Made by a program: the position numbers and the translations under genes
Shown: piece after piece, positions 1-5,127 of the stretch
Position numbering within the stretch: the first letter of the stretch is position 1
Layout of the letters: every line of letters begins with the position of its first letter
Origin: Desulfobacterales bacterium CG23_combo_of_CG06-09_8_20_14_all_51_8
Lineage (GTDB): Bacteria; Desulfobacterota; Desulfobacteria; Desulfobacterales; Desulfosalsimonadaceae
Direction of reading: 5' to 3'
NCBI GenBank assembly: GCA_002772195.1
Contig: PCSG01000245.1
Coordinates: forward strand, 7,691-16,296
DNA length: 8,606 bases
The notes under the pieces: model-generated
Database searches by the model: none
What the model was told of the DNA's origin: nothing
What the model saw: only the letters and a program-made list of their open reading frames with translations

Positions 1-22
1 TAATTTCGTATCTCGGGAAAGG

Positions 23-40
23 TTTGCGTGCTTTCGCGTA
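23..40 (+). repeat. Outlying degenerate iteron copy
   Basis: The 18 bases TTTGCGTGCTTTCGCGTA match the iteron TTTGCGATGTTTCGCGTA at the same length, differing only in the middle three bases. The copy lies 82 bp (start to start) before the main array and in the same orientation. The change breaks the left half (GCGA to GCGT) of the internal dyad. It could be a decayed member of the array or a separate lower-affinity initiator site. Confidence 0.6.
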
Positions 41-104
41 ACCAAACGGTATTAAAGACGAAAATGATCAATTTGGGGTTCAAAATGACTTGCACATTTT
101 AAAA

Positions 105-273
105 TTTGCGATGTTTCGCGTACCTCTCTGCGATATTTCGCGTACAGATTTGCGATGTTTTGCGTATTTTGCGATAGTTCGCGTACAAAATTGCGATGTT
201 TCGCGTATGGGTTTGCGATAGTTCGCGTACAAAATTGCGATGTTTCGCGTACAGATTTGCGATAGTTCGCGTA
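105..273 (+). repeat. Iteron array, eight 18-bp direct repeats on a 22-bp period
   Basis: Eight same-orientation copies of a sequence close to TTTGCGATGTTTCGCGTA start at 105, 127, 149, 168, 190, 212, 234 and 256. Steps are 22 bp throughout except one 19-bp step (149 to 168), where the 4-base spacer is reduced to one base. Twenty-two bp is about two helical turns, so bound proteins would sit on nearly the same face. Each copy contains a dyad GCGA-N4-TCGC, intact in seven copies and broken in the third, which reads TTGC on the right. The N4 is TGTT or TAGT, and from the third copy on these alternate strictly. Iterons next to an initiator gene are the standard binding sites of plasmid Rep proteins, serving both initiation and copy control. 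The Rep encoded at 993 is the natural ligand, by inference. Confidence 0.93.
186..273 (+). repeat. 44-bp tandem duplication within the iteron array
   Basis: Bases 186-229 and 230-273 are a tandem pair of 44-bp units, each holding one TGTT-type and one TAGT-type iteron. They differ only in the central 4-base spacer (TGGG against CAGA, three substitutions), so 41 of 44 bases agree. The unit at 145-185 has the same order with a 3-base deletion. This shows the array grew by duplication of a two-iteron unit. Confidence 0.85.
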
Positions 274-320
274 AAAAAATCGATGTCAATATCCTGAAAT
301 TTTTAGAAATTCGCGCCAGA

Positions 321-370
321 TTAAGTTTTTTAAATATTTTTAAATATTATTAAGAGTATTTAAAAAAAAG
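321..370. other. AT-rich, 10-bp-phased probable DNA unwinding element of the origin
   Basis: Directly downstream of the iterons the sequence is almost pure A/T. Five successive 10-base blocks begin with TAA or TTAA (starts 321, 331, 341, 351, 361), with TAAATATT repeated exactly at 331 and 341. Iteron plasmid origins typically place such an AT-rich repeat region beside the iterons, where Rep and DnaA melt the duplex and DnaB is loaded. I see no convincing DnaA box (TTATCCACA type) on either strand of 1-528, so DnaA may not be needed, or its site may be degenerate or outside the window. The role is inferred from position and composition. Confidence 0.6.
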
Positions 371-430
371 ACGACGAAGTAATAACTTACTAGATTATTA
401 ATATAAAAGCCCTCCCCCGATCCTCAAAAA

Positions 431-447
431 CGCCGACGGCGACGGCG
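431..447 (+). other. GC-rich hairpin in the leader of the replication operon
   Basis: A perfect 5-bp stem CGCCG/CGGCG (431-435 with 443-447, 7-base loop) forms an isolated GC-rich island in an otherwise AT-rich leader. It is followed by an A/T-rich run rather than a clean U-tract, so it is a poor intrinsic terminator. It might be an operator, an attenuator-like element or an RNA structure limiting Rep synthesis. It could also be incidental. Confidence 0.3.
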
Positions 448-476
448 GCCTTCTCAGGAAAAATTATAAAATTTTC

Positions 477-482
477 TATAAT
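477..482 (+). promoter_or_regulatory. Possible -10 box of the replication operon
   Basis: A perfect TATAAT lies 46 bases before the first ATG of the operon, giving a plausible short leader. The hexamer 17 bases upstream (TCAGGA, 454-459) is a poor -35 and there is no extended -10 TG, so an activator or initiator protein might be needed. In such AT-rich sequence the match could be chance. A second TATAAA at 402-407 also lacks a good -35. Confidence 0.3.
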
Positions 483-528
483 TATTTTTAGAAACCACAA
501 TTTTTCTAACTTTTCTTGGAGGCCGATC

Positions 529-981
529 ATGCAGCAGGAACGACACGCGCTAAACTGGTTTATGGACATGGTGGAAAAAGGGGCGATGAATCCCCTGAAC
601 CCGGATCTGAGCCTGGTGCCGATGGATATTCTGTCGGAATTTTACTGGGATGCCTTGCCGGATGGAGACATCCTCCCATCACAGACCGCCGTCAATGTTT
701 CAAATTTTCTTTTCATTGCCTGCCTCTTTGTCCTGGAACGTCAGAAGGGGCACGGAATGCCCAAGGAAGTAACCGCCAGGGCCAGTGAGGCTATCATGGC
801 CATGGACCGACTTTTAATCCTTGCTGGTTTGGAAACCCTCAGACGGGAAGGTTTGCTGAATTATCACACCAATGGCGGATGGCATAATGGGGAAGGTGAA
901 ATTCTGATTTCCAACTTGAGGCCCGATACCGTTGGCCTGGGCATCTCCCCGCTTTTCAAAACTTTTTTCAACTTCAACTGA
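529..981 (+). CDS. Hypothetical protein, first gene of the replication operon
   Basis: I do not recognise this 150-residue protein. The start at 529 is supported by a strong ribosome binding site, GGAGG at 518-522, six bases before the ATG. The product has no signal peptide or clear membrane segment. The only strongly hydrophobic stretch, around residues 59-67 (FLFIACLFV), reads as a buried helix in a soluble fold. The N-terminal third is acidic and rich in Asp, Leu and Pro, a helical middle follows (roughly 78-107), and the C-terminus ends in aromatic-rich FFNFN. No metal or nucleotide motif is seen. It ends 11 bases before the initiator gene and is surely co-transcribed with it. Its place between origin and rep suggests a role in copy control, partner binding or Rep regulation, but that is position alone. 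Confidence 0.8.
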   Translation: MQQERHALNWFMDMVEKGAMNPLNPDLSLVPMDILSEFYWDALPDGDILPSQTAVNVSNFLFIACLFVLERQKGHGMPKEVTARASEAIMAMDRLLILAGLETLRREGLLNYHTNGGWHNGEGEILISNLRPDTVGLGISPLFKTFFNFN

Positions 982-992
982 AAGGGAAACCC

Positions 993-2414
993 ATGGCTAA
1001 CCAGCAGAAAACGCATTCAAAAGAATCCCAAAACGACAAGACATTGCCCGTCCGGATCAAATCGGAAGTCAACTTCCTGATCCTGCCCTATTTCAGTCTG
1101 GACAAGGATGCCGATGTGAACCGGCGTCTTGAGTTCAGCGAAAACCAAAAGCAGGGCGATGAAGTGTTTGAAATCTTCTGGACCGTCATCCCGCATCCGG
1201 AATTCGGTTTGCCGCGGGATTTTGAGCGGCGGCTACAGAGAGCTGTAGAGCATAGCCTGACGAGCATGCCCCGGCCGATCACAAACCCGGTGCCGCTGCC
1301 GACTTTCAGGGAACTGGCCCGGATCATGGGGGTAAAATGTTCCGGTCAGTTTGTCAATAATGTCAAAAAGGGACTTACCACCATGATGATGACCGCCATT
1401 ATCAGCAAGCGGTCTTATTACAATAAAAGCAAAAAAGCCTGGCTGGATGAGCGGTTTCACCTCTATGACAAAATCGCCTTCAAGAACGATCCGCTTTCCG
1501 ACGGCCAGACCGCGGAACGGACTTACGCTTATTTCACCAGCGGGTATCTGGACAACCTGAACGCCCTGTATGTGCGGCCCATTGATTTTGAGTATCTGAA
1601 ATCCCTCCGGCCTATTTCGTCCCGGCTCTATGAAATTTTAGGGGTCAAGTTTTACGGGCACCGGGATTTTATCATGTACCGGTATTCCACCCTCTGCAAA
1701 ATTCTGCCCCTCAAACGGCAAAAAACCCTGGCCCGCGCAAGGCAGCAGCTTCAGGGCGCTAAAGATGAGCTGAAGGAAACCGAGTTTCTAAGCCGTTATA
1801 TTTGGCTTCCCATACGCGATGTCAGCGATGACTGGTATATCCGCTACGAACCCGGAGACAGGTTTTTCCGGGAGATAGAGGCTGTGGAGCGCGAATGGGC
1901 CGCACCGCCCAAAAATATTACCCCCAAGCAGAAAGATATTATCCCTTTGTTGCCCGATAAAACCAATGAATCCGATCCCCGCCACATTGGTGACGGATTA
2001 GAGACCTGGCAAGGTGAAAGCGTATCCGGAGATGAAGAAAATTCTGAAGTGGATTCCCTGTGGTCCCTGTTTTCCGAGATCATCATGCAATATCCGGAAT
2101 TTGATTTAAGGGGTCAGGATCGGGAATGGTTTCAGCAGCGGGTCCAGGGAAATGCCGGCTGGAATTCCTTAAATCTCCCGGAAGAACTCAGGAATTGGGG
2201 AGACTGGCTGGACATCGAGCACCGAAAAAAAAGCCGTGGGGAAGCCAATAAATTTCCCCAGTCGAATTTCAGGGGAAGCCTGATGAACTGGCTGAATCGG
2301 AGCTTGAACGTCGCCATAAGGGACAATGATAAGGGCCTAATCTTAGCCGGTCAACAACCTCTTGGACGCAAAGGATGGGATTTGCCAAGTGATTACCGCA
2401 TCGACATCATGTAA
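993..2414 (+). CDS. Plasmid-type replication initiator (RepA/RPA-like)
   Basis: This 473-residue protein resembles the plasmid 'replication initiator protein A' family, whose members bind iterons and open the origin. A first winged-helix-like unit spans about 103-165 (FRELARIMGVKCSG, then a basic recognition-type helix). A second spans about 198-290, with the characteristic RLYEILGVKFYG stretch at 211-222 and YSTLCKILPL at 231-240. A polar, acidic linker covers about 305-355. A separate C-terminal segment (about 356-440) has spaced tryptophans and ends in FPQSNFRGSLMNWLNRSLN. That pattern recalls the C-terminal ssDNA-binding or primosome domains of DnaT/DnaD-like phage replication proteins, a tentative comparison. 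The start is supported by AAAGGGA at 981-987. It lies between the unknown gene (11-bp gap) and the helicase loader, and downstream of its presumed iteron targets. Family assignment is from recalled motifs. Confidence 0.8.
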   Translation: MANQQKTHSKESQNDKTLPVRIKSEVNFLILPYFSLDKDADVNRRLEFSENQKQGDEVFEIFWTVIPHPEFGLPRDFERRLQRAVEHSLTSMPRPITNPVPLPTFRELARIMGVKCSGQFVNNVKKGLTTMMMTAIISKRSYYNKSKKAWLDERFHLYDKIAFKNDPLSDGQTAERTYAYFTSGYLDNLNALYVRPIDFEYLKSLRPISSRLYEILGVKFYGHRDFIMYRYSTLCKILPLKRQKTLARARQQLQGAKDELKETEFLSRYIWLPIRDVSDDWYIRYEPGDRFFREIEAVEREWAAPPKNITPKQKDIIPLLPDKTNESDPRHIGDGLETWQGESVSGDEENSEVDSLWSLFSEIIMQYPEFDLRGQDREWFQQRVQGNAGWNSLNLPEELRNWGDWLDIEHRKKSRGEANKFPQSNFRGSLMNWLNRSLNVAIRDNDKGLILAGQQPLGRKGWDLPSDYRIDIM

Positions 2415-2445
2415 TTCATCAAAAACCCCGACTGATAGCCACAAA

Positions 2446-3222
2446 ATGCATCGATCAGCCGTCTATGACAAAATTATGGCCGACATCAAAAAACGGCAGC
2501 AGGCGATGGCTGCTTCAAAGCCGAATGATTTCATCTGCCCCATCTGCGGGAAATTATTTCCTCCGGAATGGGATAGACTCGAAGAAAAATGGGGGTTTCC
2601 GGAAATAGGCGATACCGGAATATGCCGGCAATGTTTGAAACTCCGAAACATCCGGGAAAATATCGAGACGTGTCTTAAAAATGCCGGCGTTCCCGCAAAA
2701 TATCTCGGCTGCGCCTTTGAGAATTTCCAAGTGGCAAGAGAAAATATTAAATGCGTTCAGGCTTGCAGGCATTATCCGGGCAATCACCGCTCTGATTTTC
2801 CCGGTCTCTATCTCTATGGGAGCTGCGGCACTGGGAAAACCCACCTCGCCGTCGCCATTGCCCGGGAACTTCTACTCCTGGACAAGCAGGTGCTTTTTAC
2901 CGGCGTTCCCGGGCTTTGCTACGATATCAGAAAAACGTTCAAGAACGATTCCCAAAAAACAGAACTCGATGCCATCGAGGCCTATACCACCTGCGATTAC
3001 CTGGTGCTGGATGACCTGGGATCAGAAAAACCGACGGAGTGGGTCCGGAAAACCCTTGGCTACATCATTTACGAGCGGGACAACATGCTCAAGCCGACCG
3101 TCATTACGTCCAATCTTTCCCTGGATGAAATCGCAAAACAGGTAGATCAGCGCATGGCCTCAAGAATCGCCGGCATGGGTCCGGTTATTCGATTCCAGGG
3201 TCCGGACTGGCGGTTGAGGTAG
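2446..3222 (+). CDS. DnaC/DnaI-type helicase loader ATPase with N-terminal zinc motif
   Basis: This is a 258-residue AAA+ ATPase of the DnaC/DnaI/IstB group, expected to load the replicative helicase DnaB at the opened origin. A putative zinc site comes first: CPIC at 31-34 and CRQC at 60-63. The ATPase core has a Walker A GSCGTGKT (125-132), Walker B LVLDD (186-190), sensor-1 TSN (221-223) and the family's terminal DQRMASRI...GPDWRLR (234-258), which carries the arginine finger/sensor-2 region. The frame is open upstream to a TTG at 2362 inside the initiator gene, but that extension looks non-coding. ATG 2446, 31 bases after the upstream stop, is preferred although no Shine-Dalgarno is visible. 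ATG 2476 is another option. Translation may be coupled to rep. IstB transposition helpers share this fold, but no transposase accompanies it and the rep neighbour favours a loader role. Confidence 0.85.
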   Translation: MHRSAVYDKIMADIKKRQQAMAASKPNDFICPICGKLFPPEWDRLEEKWGFPEIGDTGICRQCLKLRNIRENIETCLKNAGVPAKYLGCAFENFQVARENIKCVQACRHYPGNHRSDFPGLYLYGSCGTGKTHLAVAIARELLLLDKQVLFTGVPGLCYDIRKTFKNDSQKTELDAIEAYTTCDYLVLDDLGSEKPTEWVRKTLGYIIYERDNMLKPTVITSNLSLDEIAKQVDQRMASRIAGMGPVIRFQGPDWRLR

Positions 3223-3504
3223 GGGTTGGGAGAAGTTCAGTAAATTTAAAACGTTTGATTACTCCCCCCTCTTTTATGCTCACTCACCATTTTAAGTTGC
3301 CCACCCTCTAACTCGCTTCCTCTTTATTTCAAACAAAAAAATTCGACAGGGGCTTACCGCTAATGGATTTAATTTTTCAAAACAACCAAATTCCCTATTT
3401 TGCCTGAATGGTATTGAAGAGATATTTTATCATTCATCCAATACCCAATTTTTTTAGGCCTTGAAAAAATCCGGGACAATACCGGGACAAATACTTTTTT
3501 TAAC
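3223..3504. other. Gene-free junction region between the loader gene and tRNA-Leu
   Basis: No credible ORF is present on either strand: a minus-strand reading at 3369-3629 simply runs through the tRNA. The region begins with two adjacent 8-bp palindromes (TAAATTTA 3241-3248, AAACGTTT 3249-3256). A strand-biased pyrimidine-rich tract follows (about 3260-3332, with CCCCCC near 3264). Then come the heptamer CAATACC at 3439-3445 and 3477-3483, with its inverse GGTATTG at 3410-3416, and the repeat described at 3471-3490. I see no clear terminator for the loader gene close to its stop. As the presumed attachment-site flank, the region could hold integrase and excisionase arm sites. Confidence 0.5.
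3471..3490. repeat. Tandem 9-bp direct repeat CCGGGACAA beside the tRNA 3' end
   Basis: CCGGGACAA occurs at 3471-3479 and 3482-3490, an 11-bp period and so one helical turn, each copy followed by AT or TA. It lies 58 bp outside the tRNA 3' end on the element side, where arm-type sites of tyrosine recombinases are commonly found. The repeat is exact; the function is an inference. Confidence 0.5.
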
Positions 3505-3537
3505 AAAAAAGGGATTACAGACAATTTCTGTAACCCC
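3505..3537 (-). terminator. Intrinsic terminator of tRNA-Leu
   Basis: On the minus strand an 11-position stem (GGGGTTACAGA with TCTGTAATCCC, one mismatch, 5-base loop) is followed at once by six T residues (3510-3505). It begins 10 bases after the encoded CCA of tRNA-Leu. In the plus direction the same stem is followed by TTGATTTTT, so it may also stop read-through from the element's operon into the antisense of the tRNA. Confidence 0.8.
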
Positions 3538-3547
3538 TTGATTTTTA

Positions 3548-3635
3548 TGGTGCCTAGGGCCGGAGTCGAACCGGCACAGCCATAAAGACCGAGGGATTTT
3601 AAGTCCCTTGCGTCTACCAATTCCGCCACCCAGGC
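3548..3635 (-). tRNA. tRNA-Leu, anticodon UAA
   Basis: This is a class II tRNA read on the minus strand. Its 7-bp acceptor stem pairs GCCTGGG (5' end at 3635) with CCTAGGC (one G-U), followed by discriminator A and a genomically encoded CCA (3550-3548). The anticodon loop CTTAAAA (3603-3597) gives anticodon TAA at 3601-3599, so it reads UUA and UUG. The T arm carries GTTCGAC with pairing GCCGG/CCGGC, and the long variable arm (CGGTCTTTATGGCT region) is typical of tRNA-Leu. A good promoter precedes it and a terminator follows. Its 3' end points at the mobile element, so the T arm and acceptor end are the likely attachment core. Confidence 0.97.
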
Positions 3636-3653
3636 AGGCTGAAAATGTGACCT

Positions 3654-3682
3654 CTTGTATCGGTTTCTGAAAAAATTGTCAA
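3654..3682 (-). promoter_or_regulatory. Sigma-70 type promoter of tRNA-Leu
   Basis: On the minus strand a perfect -35 TTGACA (3682-3677) and a -10 TACAAG (3659-3654, four of six) are separated by exactly 17 bp. Transcription would start near 3647, giving a leader of about 12 bases before the mature tRNA 5' end at 3635. No GC-rich stringent discriminator is evident. Confidence 0.75.
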
Positions 3683-3711
3683 GGAAACTTCATGGACTTT
3701 ATGGAGATTTT

Positions 3712-3729
3712 TAATCTGTTTGCAGATTA
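3712..3729. other. Small hairpin in the divergent tRNA-Leu/maf intergenic region
   Basis: TAATCTG and CAGATTA form a perfect 7-bp inverted repeat with a 4-base loop (TTTG), followed by AT-rich sequence. It lies upstream of maf and behind the tRNA promoter. It may be a protein site or incidental. I could not identify a convincing promoter for maf in 3683-3811. Confidence 0.3.
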
Positions 3730-3811
3730 TATTTTAAATATCCCCGCTCTTGTGATAACAGAGTATTTTTTACTGACCCATCAATTGATCAACTGATTCG
3801 AGTGAATAAAA

Positions 3812-4447
3812 ATGATTGTCCATCACGCCCCCATCATCTTGGCGTCCGAGTCTCCGCGCCGGAGACAGCTTCTTGAAGAAGCCGGAATCCGGTTTTCCAT
3901 TGAACCGAGTAGCATCAGGGAAAGCGATTTTCAGGCCATGCCGCCGGAAAAATACACCAAAACTCTGGCCCGGGCGAAAGCGGCGGAAGTGGCTGACAGA
4001 CACCCGGACGCCTGGGTCATCGGCGCGGATTGCATTGTGTTCATCCATGACACCATTCTTGAAAAACCGGAATCCGTTGCAGAGGCCCGGCGAATGATCC
4101 ATCGACTGAGCGGGATGTCCCACTTTGTGTTCACCGGATATTCCATTGTCTGCCGGAACCAATCCGCACTTTTCACGGATGTAGTTCAAACCGAAGTGAT
4201 GTTCAAACCCCTCACAGACGCGGAAATCGAATGGTACATTCATACCGAAGAGCCCTATGACAAGGCCGGCGGCTATGCCATTCAGGGGCTGGGTTCGTTT
4301 ATGGTCAAAGGTATCATCGGCTCCTACACTAACGTGGTCGGCCTTCCCCTCTGTGAGATTCTGGATCATCTGTCCCGCATGGGCGTGATTGAAAGACAGA
4401 CGGCATGCACGGACCTGCGTGCTGCCGCCGGAGATGGCCGCCCATGA
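3812..4447 (+). CDS. maf: Maf family nucleoside triphosphate pyrophosphatase (YhdE type)
   Basis: Maf proteins are cytosolic house-cleaning enzymes that hydrolyse non-canonical or excess pyrimidine nucleoside triphosphates to monophosphates. This 211-residue product has the N-terminal LASESPRRRQLL (10-21) with the SPRR phosphate-binding loop and GAD (71-73) with the catalytic-region Asp. It also has the late block YDKAGGYAIQGLGS (149-162), then GSYTNVVGLPL (170-180). YDKAGGYAIQG is typical of the YhdE branch (dTTP/UTP pyrophosphatase) rather than the YceF branch. GADCIV replaces the commoner GADTVV, a mild variation. The last 20 residues look poorly conserved. The start at 3812 has only a weak ribosome site (GAGTG about 8 bases upstream), but family motifs begin at once. 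Its TGA overlaps the yggS start (ATGA), indicating translational coupling. It is divergent from tRNA-Leu. Confidence 0.93.
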   Translation: MIVHHAPIILASESPRRRQLLEEAGIRFSIEPSSIRESDFQAMPPEKYTKTLARAKAAEVADRHPDAWVIGADCIVFIHDTILEKPESVAEARRMIHRLSGMSHFVFTGYSIVCRNQSALFTDVVQTEVMFKPLTDAEIEWYIHTEEPYDKAGGYAIQGLGSFMVKGIIGSYTNVVGLPLCEILDHLSRMGVIERQTACTDLRAAAGDGRP

Positions 4448-5127
4448 AAGACCGGATCGATCAAATCCGCCATCGCATTTATAGTGCCGCCCTTGCCTGC
4501 GACCGGGACCCCGGGTCCGTGACACTGGTGGCGGTGAGTAAAAACATGCCTGCCGACACGATCCGGAAGGCCGTGGACGCGGGATTGCGAGTGTTCGGGG
4601 AAAATTATATTCAGGAAGCCGAAAAAAAAATCGATGCCGTCGCAGACCCTCGCCTGTCCTGGCATTTTATCGGGCACCTGCAATCCAACAAAGCCAAATA
4701 CGTGGTCTGTGGTTTTGACTTGATCCATTCGGTGGACACCCTGAAACTGGCGACGGAAATTCACCGGCAAGCTGAAAAACTGGAGAAAGTCCAGGACATC
4801 CTTGTTCAGGTCAATATCGCCGGAGAATCCACCAAATCCGGCGTGGAAACCCGAAACGCCCTGACCCTGGTAGAAGGCATCAGCCGGCTTTCCCACATCC
4901 GGATCAAAGGGCTCATGACCCTGCCCCCGTTTTTTGATCAGCCGGAAAAGGTCCGGCCCTATTTCATGGCCTTGTCCCGGCTGAGAGAAGAAATTCAGGC
5001 GGCGGGCATTGACAATGTGGAAATGACCGAACTTTCCATGGGCATGTCCGGCGATTTTGAGGCGGCCATCGCCGAAGGAGCCACGATGGTGCGCATTGGC
5101 ACGGCTATATTTGGAGAACGCTTATGA
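4444..5127 (+). CDS. yggS: YggS/PLPBP family pyridoxal phosphate homeostasis protein
   Basis: This 227-residue single-domain TIM-barrel protein binds PLP without known catalysis and maintains vitamin B6 and amino-acid balance. The PLP lysine is K33 in LVAVSKN. The family signatures follow in order: FGENYIQEA (51-59), WHFIGHLQSNKAK (73-85), IHSVD (94-98), LVQVNIAGESTKSG (120-133), GLMT (156-159), LSMGMSGDFEAAI (197-209) and VRIGTAIFG (216-224), which makes the phosphate cup. The frame is open to an ATG at 4405, but the start at 4444 gives the normal family length and N-terminus. It has GGAGA at 4430-4434 and overlaps the maf stop by ATGA. It in turn overlaps queH by ATGA. The length is normal and all key residues are present. 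Confidence 0.95.
   Translation: MKDRIDQIRHRIYSAALACDRDPGSVTLVAVSKNMPADTIRKAVDAGLRVFGENYIQEAEKKIDAVADPRLSWHFIGHLQSNKAKYVVCGFDLIHSVDTLKLATEIHRQAEKLEKVQDILVQVNIAGESTKSGVETRNALTLVEGISRLSHIRIKGLMTLPPFFDQPEKVRPYFMALSRLREEIQAAGIDNVEMTELSMGMSGDFEAAIAEGATMVRIGTAIFGERL

Larger units (their letters stand above)
1..3547. mobile_element. Partial plasmid-type integrated element ending at tRNA-Leu
   Basis: This stretch holds iterons, an AT-rich region, an unknown small gene, a plasmid-type replication initiator and a helicase loader. All are typical of plasmids or replicating integrative elements and unlike the housekeeping operon to the right. It stops at the 3' end of a tRNA-Leu gene, the commonest chromosomal target of tyrosine integrases. 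That it is integrated is an inference: no integrase, relaxase or second copy of the tRNA 3' end is visible, and the left boundary is outside the window. Alternatives are a chromosome-borne relic of a plasmid, or a phage-plasmid. The exact right boundary, somewhere in about 3471-3590, cannot be fixed without the other junction. Confidence 0.55.

Noticed and set aside
1..10. Partial iteron at the left edge (TTTCGTA)
   Set aside because: Only seven bases are available, they lack the CGCG core, and the spacing to the copy at 23 does not fit the 22-bp period.
105..273. CRISPR array
   Set aside because: Repeats are 18 bp with 1 to 4 bp between them, far too short for spacers, and no cas genes are present. 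The features match iterons.
80..289. Minus-strand 69-codon open frame across the iterons
   Set aside because: It is the translation of the 22-bp repeats. The repeat is not a multiple of three, so the frames rotate, and there is no ribosome binding site.
277..294. A ninth iteron after the array
   Set aside because: Only CGATGT matches the consensus, without the right half of the dyad, so it is no better than chance next to the array.
2362..2445. Upstream extension of the helicase-loader gene from a TTG
   Set aside because: The segment overlaps the initiator gene, encodes a low-complexity Ser/Thr-rich stretch with no family match, and has no ribosome binding site. ATG 2446 gives the normal loader N-terminus.
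3260..3332. Pyrimidine-rich tract as a single-strand origin or transfer origin
   Set aside because: There is strand bias but no stable stem-loop or nick-site consensus that I can recognise, so it is only described as part of the gene-free junction.
3369..3629. Minus-strand 86-codon open frame
   Set aside because: Its first part (MAELVDARDLKSLGLYGCAGS) is the well-known spurious translation of a tRNA-Leu gene, and the rest is terminator and junction sequence.
4405..4443. Upstream start for yggS
   Set aside because: The added 13 residues are maf sequence in another frame. The 4444 start has a good ribosome site and the normal YggS N-terminus.
4366..4896. Long minus-strand open frame opposite maf and yggS
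   Set aside because: It is a shadow of two strongly supported plus-strand genes, and its sequence shows no recognisable domain.
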